DNA of 64,000 bases from Heligmosomoides polygyrus polygyrus (GCA_947396885.1 OX377203.1:7254001-7318000); one strand, 5' to 3'. Positions 22,180 through 33,152 are shown, counted from the stretch's first letter. Notes: a model not told the origin generated them from the sequence alone. Program-made: numbers and translations.

Positions 22180-22640
22180 CGCGGCGAGGGCAATCGCACA
22201 CCCTTAAGACCTCCGCACATTTTTGGGCAAAGATTCAGTCCTGTTCTGAACCATAGCGCAGGGACGCAGCGCTTGCCACCCGCAGCGAGCGGTGCCGTGC
22301 CTCAGCTGCACACTTTTGCGGCAAGATGTTGGGCGACGACGGCCGCGGTGCCTCACATTCGACAGCGACAATAATGATTCACATCATTGTTGTTTGATTT
22401 TCCGTCACAGCAGTTTGTCTGTCATAGTACAGTACCTCTTTCGCTTGCCGACAGCAAAATTCGAGTGAGCGCTAGAGAGCGCGACTGACGCGCACCCTCC
22501 GCAGCCAGAGGGCCAGCGACAGTGTGGGCGACGGGAGTTTAGCACCCCTGCGGCGCTGTCGGGAACAATGTTGCGCGGGTTGCTACACACTGCGTAGCAA
22601 CCCGCGCATCATTGTTACCTGCCCGGTACTGTAGCCGAGT
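22180..22640. repeat. GC-rich repeat with a perfect hairpin at its end
   Basis: Includes ccgcacatttttgggcaaag near 22215 and cacttttgcggcaagatg near 22320, reminiscent of the 25431-25797 element. At 22573-22608, gcgcgggttgctac and gtagcaacccgcgc form an uninterrupted stem. A nearly identical stem lies in the centre of the 29867-29996 element. Confidence 0.6.
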
Positions 22641-22889
22641 AGTACATAACGTACGCCTAAGAGGAATGCTCAAACTCTGGCTCGGTTGCCATACCGCGAA
22701 CAAGGTGAGACCTCCTAGCCTACAGGTTTCTGAAGGAGTTCAACTTGCTACTTGGAAGGTATGAAGATCTGGTGAAGTTCTCTACGCAAGCTTGTAGATT
22801 GTTTATAACGAGATTTTAGTACTGTTGGTTCAAGATTCACGGTCATATCGTATTGTGTGGTGTCGATGCTAGACTCCTCTCTGCCTTAA

Positions 22890-22912
22890 ATAAATAAATA
22901 AATAAATAAAAT
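22890..22912. repeat. (AAAT)n microsatellite
   Basis: Five to six tandem copies of the tetramer, in an intron just past the donor of the exon ending at 22928. Confidence 0.9.
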
Positions 22913-22927
22913 GGATGAAGTCCCTAC

Positions 22928-23059
22928 CTCGTTAGGCGTAACGACACTGCCGTTGCCAGAAGATTTTGAGTACTGCGGCAGGGAGAAGTTTTTTGGCGGG
23001 CCATGAGTCGGCGGCTGCGGATCTCCATAGTAAACGCCGCTACGAACAAAGTTGACATT
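22928..23059 (-). CDS. Internal coding exon of the LOTUS-like gene (linker)
   Basis: Acceptor ggtgcttcag, donor GAG|GTAGGG, 132 nt, phase 0 to 0, 44 codons. It reads NVNFVRSGVYYGDPQPPTHG and continues PPKNFSLPQYSKSSGNGSVV. The composition (Pro, Gly, Ser, Asn, Tyr) suggests a disordered linker between the two folded modules, the type of segment found in condensate-forming germ-granule proteins. That functional reading is inference. Confidence 0.75.
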
Positions 23060-23069
23060 CTGAAGCACC

Positions 23070-23685
23070 GAAATAACAATAGGTAACCTGGGAGATTACA
23101 GAATCCGCTGTGATACGAACGTTCTTCTAGGTGTGAAGTAGCATCTGGTGACAGCTAGCAGTCATCAACTCGGCAGAGCACTGCTACAGCCTTTTAGGTG
23201 AATGTGCGGAGCTAACTTGAGACTGAATGGATTCCTGTCGCGAATGTGGGCAACATTGAGAGTTAGTCGTTACCAATTAGAGCGCCGAGACCGAACACGC
23301 ACAAAACCCAAAACGCCAAAGAGAAAAGAAATTAACATGACTTTGGCTAAAAATATCTGAAAAGTTCAGGAATGCCTTCAGTTTCTCATGAAATTTTGGG
23401 CAGAAGCCTGCGAAATGTGGAAGAGCTTGAAAGGCTGATTGCAAATAAATATATGGGCCTAACTTACAAGTCGATCTGCTAAGCGAGATCTGGCTGGTCG
23501 TACGTTGTGCTTACGAGTTGATGTAACGTGCACTTTGGTTTTTTGTTTCTTGTAGTTGCGTGGTAACATTATCGCTTCGAAGAAGTGAGGTCGTAGTTTC
23601 GATCCTTGCGGATGCTGAGCATGTTGCGATCGAGGGGACCATTATCGTCAACTCCATATTGCAAGAATGCTTTGCGCGTCGTTTG
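23070..23685. other. Intron sequence without recognised features
   Basis: No domain, repeat or hairpin identified. Confidence 0.4.
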
Positions 23686-23689
23686 TTTT

Positions 23690-23966
23690 CTCTCGTGCCA
23701 ACCAGGTTTGTTATACAATTATTTATTATTACGGCCGACGTTTCAACTAGCTCGTCTTTTTCAAGGCTTGAAAGGGGCTCTAAACTTCTTCATCCGCGAA
23801 GCCACTTAGGTCAGAACACGTGTCCTCCTTGTCCCCCCTTCTGACCCAAGTGGCTTAACGGAAAAAGAAGTTTCGAGCTTCTTTCAGGTCTTGAAGAAGA
23901 CGAGCTAGTCGAAACGTCGGCCGTAATAATGAACAATTTTATAACAAACCTGGTTGGCACAGGAGA
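23690..23966. repeat. Foldback element carrying CGAAACGTC motifs
   Basis: Outer ends tgccaaccaggtttgttata and tataacaaacctggttggca are exact inverted repeats. Inside, both arms hold the segment gacgagctagt(c/t)gaaacgtc in opposite orientation. The centre (agaacacgtgtcctcc) is unpaired. Similar gaaacgtc blocks occur at 42770-42830 and 56540-56600. Confidence 0.8.
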
Positions 23967-23969
23967 AAA

Positions 23970-24780
23970 CAAAATGATAAGAAAATGCCCAGGTTTCAAG
24001 AACGTCGAATTTGGAGACTGCTTTGCGCGTCCTTTGCCACAGGGTCCAGTAAACTTGTGAGTCGGATTAATACCGCACGGTGTAACCACATGCAGCCTAC
24101 CGCAACAGCATGACTATAGTTCTTCTACGACTACTGCTCCTCTCCAAGGCTGCAAGAGTTATGGTCGGCGAACGACTGAAGTTCTGGGCATCACAGCTGC
24201 TCATTATTTATTGCATTGCAGCTGATTAAAGCACATTTTAGGATAGCATTTGTGGAAAATTACGCCTTTTATACATGTTTAAGTAATTAATCGTGATTCT
24301 GGGCTAGACACTCTTGAGTTGAGAAGGAGGAATGAGAGAAATGACATAATGCTCTTTCACAAAATTGCTAACGATGAAAGCAGTATAAAGCTAACTGAGC
24401 TATTGACGTTGAGAACATCTACTACTCGTGGCGGCACGAGGCTGGAACAGCAAATCGAAATTGTAGGCGCTTCTATTTGGCGGAGAAGAAATTCAAGAAC
24501 CGTGACGAAGTCGAAATTTGGGTGTCCAACTTCTTCGAGTCGTAGCCACAGGAGTTCTTCAAGGTAATACAAACCGGTTCATCACGTGAGTCACAGACCC
24601 AGAGGACACCACAGCGTGTGATTCTTGTTTGTTTATTTACTTATTTATTTGTTTATTACATGGATACACCATGTGGAACAACTAACAACTCAGGAATAGA
24701 ATAAGAGTAAAACTGCGGACTGTGCAACTCTACGAACATAAAACGAACACTAACATAACAATTACAGTGAAGGATAAAAC
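23970..24780. other. Intron sequence; short T/A-rich simple repeat near 24630-24660
   Basis: Simple (ttta/ttat) stretch at 24632-24658, otherwise nothing recognised. Confidence 0.4.
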
Positions 24781-24785
24781 TAGTA

Positions 24786-25085
24786 AAGGATAAAGGATAA
24801 AGGACAACGTTACTTAATCCCTTTTGGGATGAGCCACGCATTCTACTTCTACGGGATATCGTGGAGACGATTTGAATGCGTATTTGGCCATACAATGAAT
24901 TGCGGTGGCCAGCCGATGAACAAGTCAGCGGTCTATCCTTCCCAGACAAGTCTGGTACCAATTCACGAACCCCGGAGGGATGGAAGGCTTGGTTGGCCTG
25001 GGCGGGAAATCCGAATCAGGAACTTGGTATCGGGTGCATGCGACAGTGGGCGCCTCCTCCGACTGCGCTACACGCGCCCAAAAAC
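24786..25085 (-). repeat. tRNA-derived SINE, copy B (full length)
   Basis: Minus-strand head GGGCGCGTGTAGCGCAGTCG contains a consensus pol III A box (TGTAGCGCAGTCGG). A B-box-like GATTCGGATTTCC follows about 45 bases later. The body contains ggcaagc-type and gccacgcattctac motifs, and the 3' end is (ggataaa)n. It is the best-preserved copy in the window. Confidence 0.85.
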
Positions 25086-25291
25086 GTAGTAGAATACGTA
25101 GAACAACTAAGTGGAAAGAAACATGAAGGAAGGTGGAGTGAAGGAGAACAGGAAAACGAGAATGTCGTCATGGTCCCAGAATTTTGTCTACTACTCTCTT
25201 GAATGCATCTGTGCTCACTGGAATTGCTGCTTTCCTGCTAAGGGTTCTGTTATACTCCCGCGGGAGCGTCCTCGGAACGTCCGCGGACTAA

Positions 25292-25427
25292 GGCCTTTGT
25301 CATACTATCGCTCACCCCGAGCGACGTCTAATGATATGCTCCCATATCGATCGGGCGGCGCGATGGAATCGATATGGGTGCATATCATTAAGCGTCGCTC
25401 GGGGTGAGCGATGGTATGACAAAGGCC
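25292..25427. repeat. Palindromic MITE with TAA duplication
   Basis: ggcctttgtcatactatcgc pairs with gcgatggtatgacaaaggcc. TAA immediately flanks both ends (25289-25291, 25428-25430). Core has atatgctcccatatcgat pairing with its partner. Sister copy at 36877-37005. Confidence 0.9.
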
Positions 25428-25430
25428 TAA

Positions 25431-25797
25431 AGGCCCCCGCAGACTTTTGCGGCGTCACCGCTGCCCTATGCTTAACCATAGGGCAGAAACGCAGAGCTCG
25501 CCTCCAGCGGCACTGGCGGCGTCGCTGGCGGAAATGACTTGAATCATTCCACCCGGCGGCGCCGCTCCAGCGTCTGTCTGTCTGCGCTCTGCGCTTTCGC
25601 GGCGGGATCCAGAGCGGAGACGGTCGATGCGGGCGCGCGATCGTCATCGGGGCGCGTTATTGTTAAGCACCAGTCGGTCCCGACTAGAAACAGTACAGTA
25701 CCTCGCCGTCACCGCTCCCACTGATGATGAGTCAAGCCGCTGAGCGGCGCCGCTCAGCCATTTCGCTCGGCGGCGCCGCAGAAGTCTGTGGCGGCCT
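25431..25797. repeat. GC-rich MITE adjoining the previous one
   Basis: Ends aggcccccgcagacttttgc and gcagaagtctgtggcggcc are inverted repeats. The left TAA is shared with the preceding element, and TTAA follows the right end. ORFs within are by-products of the GC-rich composition. Confidence 0.75.
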
Positions 25798-26039
25798 TAA
25801 GGGTGCACCGCGGATGGCGGGCGTGGCGGGGCGCGGCGATCGGCGTGAGGGATCTCGGCGCGATTCCCGCGGACGGTACGAACGGAAGTGCCCTGTTGAT
25901 AAAGAAGTACACCCTGCAATTTTTCATGGCCTTAGGCACGACAATTTTCGATGAACCTCCTCTAGTTATAGAGGACCTCATAGTACAAAACTGAATTATG
26001 CGAAGGCATGTTAAATTATGTTGTGTGGAACTTGAGTTG

Positions 26040-26480
26040 AAGGAGGTCAAACTTTTTCCTTCTCTAAGCCAAGGACCGAAGACCAAAGTTTAGATTCCTT
26101 TCGTTGGCGGGTGGCATGCAATCATAGAGAAAACCCACTGCCCTGATCATTAGTGTCCTGGTGAAACCGTTTCGAATTCTTTCAAGTTTTTGAATTACAG
26201 TTTTTGAATTACATTTGTATGGGTTGAAAATAGCCGTTCCGTATTCAAGTAATGGTCTGTCGTATGATTTGTAGGCCTGAAGAATCACATCACTGCTTTT
26301 GTAGTTAAAACACGAAAAATTTTGTGCATAACTGATTTTGTGCATTCTACGACATCTGCGAGCCGACTGTGACTTTGAGCTAAAGCATGGGCAAGTGTCT
26401 TAATTGGCAGCGGATCGCTGCGTTTTGTAACTATTAAAATGGTATGGATGGGAATCCTAAAGCGTACGGATTCAAAACAC
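26040..26480 (-). pseudogene. CR1/jockey-like LINE fragment
   Basis: The minus strand reads AYKSYDRPLLEYGTAIFNPY, IQKLERIRNGFTRTLMIRAV and ANERNLNFGLRSL. This is the conserved region after the reverse-transcriptase core of CR1/jockey-type LINEs (usually YVRPxLEYGxxxWNP ... LExVQRxFT). Upstream residues run in another frame up to about 26480. 5' truncated and broken. Confidence 0.75.
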
Positions 26481-26660
26481 AATTTGGAACGTCAAGAAGC
26501 AAGTATCCATATTCAGAAGGCGTGTCATAGTCACCGTGCTGGGAGGGGAGGAGATGTGGAAGAATTACTACAAAAGGAATCTATCAAATGGGTTTGTCAC
26601 CGATATCGGTCGATCAGTCGACCAATATTGATTGATTCTACCAATTTCTCTGCAGATTAG

Positions 26661-28132
26661 ATTACAAGCAGCGATGTGCGGAAATTTTTCTGGAAAAAGC
26701 GGAAGACGAAAGACGGAACGGAAACGCTCAAAAATGGTCGGAAACCGGAATACGAAACGCGGAAACGGAAGTGACACATGTTCGTCTTTTTTTCAAAAGT
26801 GCACCTGAAACTTTTTTGCACAGAACCTCGCGAGCAGCAGAATCTTCCACAGTTTGATGCTCATCGTCATCACTACATAACATAACGAAGCAAGTATTCA
26901 TAATATTGTTATGATAACCTTTTAGCTATAACTAGAGCAATAAACGAAAACAAGGGTCTTATTTTATTATTTCCCACCACTTCAGCATGCAGCTTTTCCA
27001 TATCTAGTTCCTGCGACGGGTTTTTCACTGAATTTTTTGATGATCATATTTTTTGAACGGTAGATTTAGCCGACTTAATCACTTGAGGTTACTTACAGAC
27101 CCGAATTTAAAAAAGCCGACTCGGGTGAAGTCTAAAACTGGAGTAGCCACCTAGATCATTTTCCGACCAGGAAAGAGATTCCTCTCAACACTTTTAGAAT
27201 CCTGTGGCATCACGGACGATTTGGTGACCGCACAGATCTGTCTGATATCTATCTGATCTGTATACTCAACATTAACAGTTTCAGTGTAGTCACCAAAACC
27301 AGTACTCACCATCAGAATTCATTCTAGGATCTAAGATGATAAATGGATGACTGATTAGTCACGGTGGGTCTACACTTCCACAGGAATGTTCAGTCTGTCT
27401 GAGCCTAGAAACCCTATGCCCAAGGTGACACAGCTGGACAGTTCCTAGATGGTTATCTTTGCAATAGTTTTGTGTCAGAATTCAATAAGTCACCATAGCC
27501 AGTCAAAATAACAGCTCATGGTAGACGTTTATTTTAGATATTCCTGATGTTTCATTAAAAATGAATCGCATAACCCCACATGAATGAATATCACACCTGA
27601 AGAAATTTTAAAAATTTTGCACCTTTGATCAGGGACGCTGATGTAATCTTGGAGCAGACAACCACATGCCACAACCTTCACTGAATCCTTTACACTATGA
27701 TACTGTGCTATATGCTTGCAAACTTTTTGTACCTATTTGTAACTACTGTTTGGATCAATAATTTTATGATCATTCAAATAGTGCACTTTCTTAACATACG
27801 ATGCATACATACCCTTTGTGGCACATTAATTTTGCCCTGCACCCAGCCGTTGCCATTTTTGAGTGCTTTCTTGGCAGTCTAACCAATTTCAAGAATATTA
27901 ATACTAGAGTTGTCAAACAGTATTTCTCTCACAATTATATGAAGGAGAACTCTTTTTAATTGATAAGCTGATTGTGTTCAATAAAAAACTAGTGTGGAAC
28001 AGTGCCCATTTCCGTTTCCGTCTTCCGGCCCAAAAACAGACGGAGCACGGAACGGAACGAAAGAGCTAAAAAAGGCCGGAAACCGGAATTCGGAACACGG
28101 AAACGGAAATTCCGCACATCCCTGATTACAAG
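26661..28132. mobile_element. Non-autonomous hAT transposon with perfect 8-bp target duplication
   Basis: The element 26669-28124 (1456 bp) begins CAGCGATGTGCGGAAATTT and ends AAATTCCGCACATCCCTG. It is flanked by identical attacaag octamers (26661-26668, 28125-28132). Subterminal (cgga/ggaaacg) motifs form imperfect inverted arms of about 110 bp. The interior is AT-rich with no transposase. The sequence differs from the hAT at 1395-2805, so it is a second family. Confidence 0.9.
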
Positions 28133-28306
28133 TGAGGTTAATAAGTAAGCGTATGGGTGTATATCTGTCGCCACATGGAGCGGGCCACTTTGGGATAGAA
28201 ATCGCATGAAAGCGTGGAAAACAGGCAAGCTTCACAGGAATCTTTTTGAAGTCCTAACATATCCCACTATTCAATTTTAGCATACCAGCAATTCTACCAT
28301 TCTGGG

Positions 28307-28427
28307 GCCAGATTCATCAACCGCTTACCGATCTCTAACGGTGAAACCCCTTGATATGACATTCACTAAAATCAAGTTGGCGGTATTTTCACCGTTAGAG
28401 GACGGTAAGCGGTTGATAAATCTGGTC
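28307..28427. repeat. Palindromic MITE, CCAGATTCATCAACCGC family
   Basis: Left ccagattcatcaaccgctta pairs with right taagcggttgataaatctgg, and the inner ctctaacggtgaaa pairs with tttcaccgttagag. About 120 bp, with only a short loop. Confidence 0.85.
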
Positions 28428-28429
28428 GC

Positions 28430-28745
28430 TGGAAGCAAGTAGCAGAAAACTTCTACATCCATCTAGAAGGAAGACGGTGTCGGCATAATTTCATTACATT
28501 GTTGCGGCTGTATATCAGTATACTGTGCGGCCGTCCGCATGTGGTTACACTGTACTCTATTATTCCGACGCACAAGATTACTGTAGCCACGCGACAACTG
28601 GCGCTAAGCATTTCTGCGAATCACTTAAACAAACAGAGGTCACCGATAGTGCGCACAATATTCATAGAAGAGTAAAATAACAACACAATTAATGTGTAAT
28701 ATTCACAAAATAAAGGAGGGAAACAGATGAACAGCTGGGAAAGGC
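28430..28745. other. Intron sequence without recognised features
   Basis: Nothing recognised. Confidence 0.4.
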
Positions 28746-28750
28746 GTTAC

Positions 28751-28822
28751 CTGATTAGGCTGGCCCAAGGCTCCAAGAAGGGGCCGATCACTGCGAGGGG
28801 GCCCGAAGCCGGCTCCACGTAT
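28751..28822 (-). CDS. Internal micro-exon of the LOTUS-like gene (linker)
   Basis: 72 nt, acceptor attccttccag and donor CAG|GTAACG, phase 0 to 0. It encodes 24 residues, starting IRGAGFGPPRSDRPLLGALG and ending QPNQ. The RG/PP-rich character fits a flexible linker. In phase with exons at 28909 and 23059. Confidence 0.7.
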
Positions 28823-28908
28823 CTGGAAGGAATAATTAAGTTATTGCAATCGCAACGGAATGTGTGGCGACAACCCACTGAGTTGCCCTTAAAGGAGCGA
28901 TTTCTGAC

Positions 28909-29017
28909 CTCGTGACGCGTGGGGTAGACACGGTTCTCGGTGCCCATTTTTGGCCCCTTCTTTCGTTTCTTTTTGTGTCCTCTCGAGTAACACGAAATTT
29001 CGGAGCCGGCATTGGGC
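28909..29017 (-). CDS. Internal coding exon of the LOTUS-like gene (basic linker)
   Basis: Strong acceptor ccctgtttttag, donor GAG|GTCAGA, 109 nt, phase 2 to 0. It completes the GA| left by the previous exon to a Glu codon, then reads PNAGSEISCYSRGHKKKRKK and GPKMGTENRVYPTRHE. The KKKRKK run could act in nuclear localisation or RNA contact. It follows the first module directly. Confidence 0.75.
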
Positions 29018-29122
29018 CTAAAAACAGGGGAGAACCGTTGAAGGTCTGCCAGGAAGTGAGGAGCTGACCCTCAAACATTCGAGAACAATTCATGAATTCG
29101 ACGAAGGCTTCGGCAAACTCAC

Positions 29123-29251
29123 TCAGCCTTGAACATCTTCTTGGCCTTTATCAGCGAGCATACAAAGCGACCGGACTTCAATAGTAACTCCTCGACCGAT
29201 TTATATCCGGTGTAGCGTACTTCGTCGACGAGATATTTTCCGCGTTGGTCC
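29123..29251 (-). CDS. Internal coding exon of the LOTUS-like gene (first module, C-terminal half)
   Basis: Acceptor catcaaatacag, donor GA|GTGAGTTT, 129 nt, phase 2 to 2. It reads DQRGKYLVDEVRYTGYKSVE and continues ELLLKSGRFVCSLIKAKKMF. The block V..VRYTGYKSVEELLLKS resembles the second half of a LOTUS/OST-HTH module (turn, GY/F, then an amphipathic helix). Alternative upstream reading would extend into a mariner-like end at 29310-29345, so the acceptor at 29251 is preferred. Confidence 0.7.
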
Positions 29252-29309
29252 CTGTATTTGATGAAATCACAACACTTGTGCCGACGAAACAGGAAAACCC
29301 GAGAAAAAT

Positions 29310-29400
29310 GTACTAGGTCGGACCGAAAGTCGTAGCCATTTTAGTAGCTTGAATCTACATTGTCATGGCGCAATCAAGGTCGAGTAAAATGGTCCGTTAC
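29310..29400. repeat. Possible mariner terminal fragment
   Basis: The segment tactaggtcggaccgaaagt followed by cgtagccattttagtagc looks like the end of a mariner transposon. No partner end or transposase is visible nearby. Confidence 0.35.
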
Positions 29401-29866
29401 TAAATCCCACGATGTGCGTTACAGGTACGGAACATAAAGTTACAAGCTTTTATACCTCGCCGCCGCGCGGCGCGGTGTGATGGTGACATCGCTATCGATT
29501 TTTGGAGCCGCCAGGCAGCACAGCAACACTTTTAAGCACCATACTTGACAGAATTCTGGGTTTCGGCGAATCGCGGCATCGCGCCGCGGCAGGGCAGACT
29601 GCCCTTTCTTTCAGATAGTTTGTCGCCTAGTAGTCTTGAGTCTGGCTGGTCGTGCATAACTACTCAAAGTGACCTTGGTATTTACAGTTTCCATCAGCCG
29701 CTTGGGAATTGTTACTTCATATTCTTTCTGCCCTGACAAAAAGGCGATTGGGATAACGGGTTCTGACAGGAAGTTAGTTGCTATGCGTTTTCCTTATTAT
29801 TTCCCTCCTAATTCCCGCGATACCGTACCGGTATAGGTGCGCGTCGACTCGCTCACCATTGCATTA

Positions 29867-29996
29867 GGCCTATGTTATACTTCGGCGACGCTTTTGTCGG
29901 CGACGTCGGCGACAGTGTTATGCGGGCTGCCACGCAGTGCGTAGCAGCCCGCGCAACACAGCGCCGCCGACGCGTCGCCGAAGTATAACATAGGCT
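29867..29996. repeat. Palindromic MITE with TTA duplication
   Basis: ggcctatgttatacttcggc pairs with gccgaagtataacataggc. TTA flanks both ends (29864-29866 and 29997-29999). The centre is a second perfect hairpin (gcgggctgccacgc / gcgtagcagcccgc), also seen at 22573-22608. Confidence 0.85.
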
Positions 29997-30271
29997 TTAT
30001 GGTTGGTTTTATGGTATTGTAATTGTTCCAGGTTTCTGCTCAATTTACTGTGTTGTCTTTACTCCCCCGACTAGGAAAGCAATTTATAAGGTAAGCATAT
30101 TTATATTTAGATGGTGCATCTTGCGTTTCCTTAAATATTGAAATGGACAGCCCCCTCCCCCCTCCGATTGGGATACGACCTCACCGAATTTTGGGAACGA
30201 CTGAAGGGAATAACTCATGTATCCTCTCCGCCGTCATCTTCGGCGCACAGTTCGTAGTACGCAGAAGCTGA

Positions 30272-30383
30272 GGGCCTGTTCATACTTCGCGATAAGAGCG
30301 ACGAGAGCGCAGTGTGCGGATGTACGTACATGCGACTAGAGCGACAACAGCGACTGGAGCGACAGCGTCGGCGCTCGAGTATA
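30272..30383. repeat. MITE fragment, GGGCCTGTTCATAC family
   Basis: Starts agggcctgttcatacttcgc and runs into repeated gcgacnagagcgac motifs. The right end is cut by the next element. Relatives at 32064-32316 and 34736-34979. Confidence 0.65.
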
Positions 30384-30697
30384 GGCCAATGCACACTTCT
30401 GCGACACCGCGGCGCGGCAAGAGGAGCGACGGTCACCTCCGCGAAATCCAGCGGTCGCGGCGAGGTCGCGTTAGAGCATCGTTATAGGCAACGGGACCGA
30501 CGTCCCAGTGCATGTTGCGCCGCTAGGAATGATTTGAACCATTCCAGCCTGCGACACTCAGCGCGGCATCGCCGGCAATAGCCGCAAAAGTATGCATGCC
30601 CCCCTCTGTGGCACGTGTCCCTATGTCGCGCCGCGCCCGTTGCGGCCCTATCCTTCATCATAGCCGTGCCGCGCTATCGCAGAAGTTTGCATGGGCC
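30384..30697. repeat. Long palindromic MITE (ATGCACACTTCTG family)
   Basis: Left ggccaatgcacacttctgcg pairs with right cgcagaagtttgcatgggcc. TTA follows. It interrupts the neighbouring fragment and is close to 15287-15598 and 36418-36736. Confidence 0.8.
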
Positions 30698-30700
30698 TTA

Positions 30701-30830
30701 GCCCTATTTTATACTTGCGCCGCTGCGCGGCGCGGCACCATCGTCAGCATAGATATCGACCCGGCGGCACGAAAAATCGATACCTATGGCGATCGTCGTG
30801 CCGCGCCGCGTGGCGGCGCAAATGTAAGGC
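30701..30830. repeat. Palindromic MITE, TATACTTGCGCC family
   Basis: gccctattttatacttgcgc pairs with the decayed right end ggcgcaaatgtaaggcc. It shares its core with 7834-7971 and abuts the preceding element. Confidence 0.7.
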
Positions 30831-32055
30831 CAGCAGCAGAGTCATGCGGGTGCCGCGGGCCCGCCATGACAACAGCGGGTGGTGCAGCCCCGCGACGCAA
30901 TACTGCGTACTTTTGCCGGGAGGAACGAAGAAATGGAGAAAGAAACGAAGAAATGCATTTTTCAGGGTAAGACTAGAGGGAAGGGGGGAGAGTTGTAAGT
31001 AGCAAGCTGAGTGCTGTTGTTGCCCCTAACATTTGTTCGTCAACGGCTTACGATTATGATTCGTTAGTATACATTGCATCCGATCGAAAATTTCGGATAA
31101 CGCAAATTCCTCGAACCACGGATTTCTGGTTGAATTTGACAACGGAAATTCCGTGGGCCCGGTCTTTTGAATATTTCAGAAACGAGCAATTTCGCGGCCC
31201 ATGAGTTTTTGAAGATTCGGAACGGGGTATCCGAAAACGATTGATTCGGATCCAATGTATCCTGCTTAGAATTGACGATATTTGCACAATGACGCTGAGC
31301 CTTGGCCTTCTTTCCGTCCATCTTTCACGCTCCTTTTAGATTCTGTATCTAACTTTTATGTTCGCGACGTGTTAGGATCCCCATTAGCGCAGTCGGAGGA
31401 GGTGCCGGCTGTCATTGATCTAGGCAAATGGTTTGTGTTAAACGTCACTTCGTGTATTTATTTATTTATTCAATACGCTACATAAGGTAGACATCAGAGA
31501 AAAATTAAATTAAATAATTAATTAAATTATTTTTAATTAATTAAATTTGCACATGCCACGTAGTCGATTGGAGAAGGCGCTAACTCTCGTGTGCACCTCA
31601 AATCAGACCTATCAGTTCGGGTCCCGCCGAGGCTAGCTAAGCCTTTCACCCCACAGGGACCGGTAAATAGGCGCCGGATTTGTCTGGGAATGATAGAGCA
31701 CTGATTGCTCCATCGACTGACCCCAGCGTGTCTTGCATGAGCCAGATACGAATTCAAGTTGACACTTCATTGTATCCCATTTAATGAAGCTTCCAACGGT
31801 CGGGAACAAAAGAAAACTCCCCTCCCTCCAGGCTTCCTATCTGGTCACGCCCTCCAGCGGGTCTCACCCGCAGCTCCTGGCGCTGCGGGTGAGAGCCGCC
31901 GTGAACCGCGGTAGCCCTCGAGGATCCTTGCGTGCGGCGGCTCCGCGACAACTCGTCCGCGCCGCGGCTTCCACCACAGTGGCTGCGCGGGTCCCACTGC
32001 GGCGGGAGCGATTTGGACGAGTTCTCACGGTGCTGCCGCGAGACTCTGTAGAGGC
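30831..32055. other. Intron; SINE head fragment, AT palindrome and GC hairpin
   Basis: 31376-31425 carries a SINE head (attagcgcagtcggaggagg). 31504-31550 is a self-complementary taattaatt tract. 31862-31894 is a perfect 13-bp stem (tctcacccgcagc / gctgcgggtgaga). No gene recognised. Confidence 0.5.
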
Positions 32056-32063
32056 CCTAAACT

Positions 32064-32316
32064 AGGGCTTATAAACACTTTTCGGCGGCGCGCGCTCGGT
32101 TTTAATCGATTTGCATGTTTTGCACGGGTGTCGAGCGACGAGAGCGCAGCGCGCGTGGCGTGCGCGGAGTGTGCATGCGGCTTATGAAGAGGCGACAAAA
32201 GCGACAGCACCGGCGCTCGAGTATGAACACTTTCCGGCGGCACGCGCTCGGTTTTAATCGATATGCACGTTTTGCACGGGGCGACGAGTCGCTCTTGTCG
32301 CGAAGTATGAACACGA
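32064..32316. repeat. GC-rich composite repeat (GGGCCTGTTCATAC-related)
   Basis: Contains two copies of cgcgctcggttttaatcgat (32091 and 32245) and alternating gcgac/gcgag motifs. The outer ends agggcttataaacactt and cgaagtatgaacac correspond to those of 34736-34979. Confidence 0.65.
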
Positions 32317-32319
32317 CCG

Positions 32320-33080
32320 AAGTTTGTGGCCACATGTCGCTGACGTGTGGCCACGAGCTTCTGCGTACTACGGACTGTGAGCCATTCTAACCGACGTTTT
32401 GTCCGAACTCAGAAGAACTTTTCCGGAAATAGATGATTTTTGAGAAGCAGGAGTGCGGCTGAGCAGCAAGTGTTCATCGTCGGGAAAGGGGGAAGCTGAA
32501 GACACTCCCCTTCCTCGATGCTGTTACGGGTGCTGATATGAGTTGAAACAAAATAAAACTGCAAACGCCACGAGGCATCTGCAATCTTCGTTTATGCAAT
32601 TTCAATGCTTTCACCAACGTTACTAAACACTTATTGGTAGTAGTCGATAATGTTGTGTACACGGCGAGATGGGAACGCGCCACAACCAATAAGGGCAGGG
32701 ACCGAACACGGGCCAACGAATCACAGCCCCGACCGTGCGCACACACCCGTTCTAGGCGACCTGGAGCAGTATTCACCAGAAAATAAACGCGTGAGATGCG
32801 AGGGGTAGAGATGGATGCTCCGTCGTGGGTATCTTCACCCTTTACGCCAAACCCTGATTGGTTTAGCGTGTCTATGAAAGCCACAATAACGACCAGTAGC
32901 CCCAGCAGCCTCGAAGTACGGCATGCCGACAACCAAGGAAGGGACCAAGGCGTATGTGTGAACGCCGAAAATGAATAGCACTATGAGAATCTTCACCCTC
33001 CAAGTTGTAGACAAATACGTTCCATTCTTGCCAACTCCATGAACCTACAAATTAGGGATCCTGAAATTAACCATGTAGTC
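32320..33080. other. Intron sequence; minus ORF 32474-32932 not supported
   Basis: The minus ORF begins with a hydrophobic, signal-like stretch (LLGLLVVIVAFIDTL) but its frame has no ATG start, no homologous pattern and lies inside an intron of the larger gene. Confidence 0.35.
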
Positions 33081-33152
33081 ACACCATCGCACAGGCGATA
33101 GCTTCCAAGCATTGTTTGAATATTTGGAAGCTATTGACCTGTGCGATGGTGC
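33081..33152. repeat. Hairpin
   Basis: caccatcgcacaggcgatagcttccaa pairs with ttggaagctattgacctgtgcgatggtg, 27-28 bp arms with a short loop. It lies just left of a larger foldback. Confidence 0.85.

Noticed and set aside
24319..24567. Plus ORF of 82 codons
   Set aside because: No motif, no matching splice sites, and opposite-strand ORF of equal length.
32474..32932. Minus ORF with signal-peptide-like start
   Set aside because: The frame has no ATG, no recognisable domain, and lies within an intron of the candidate gene.
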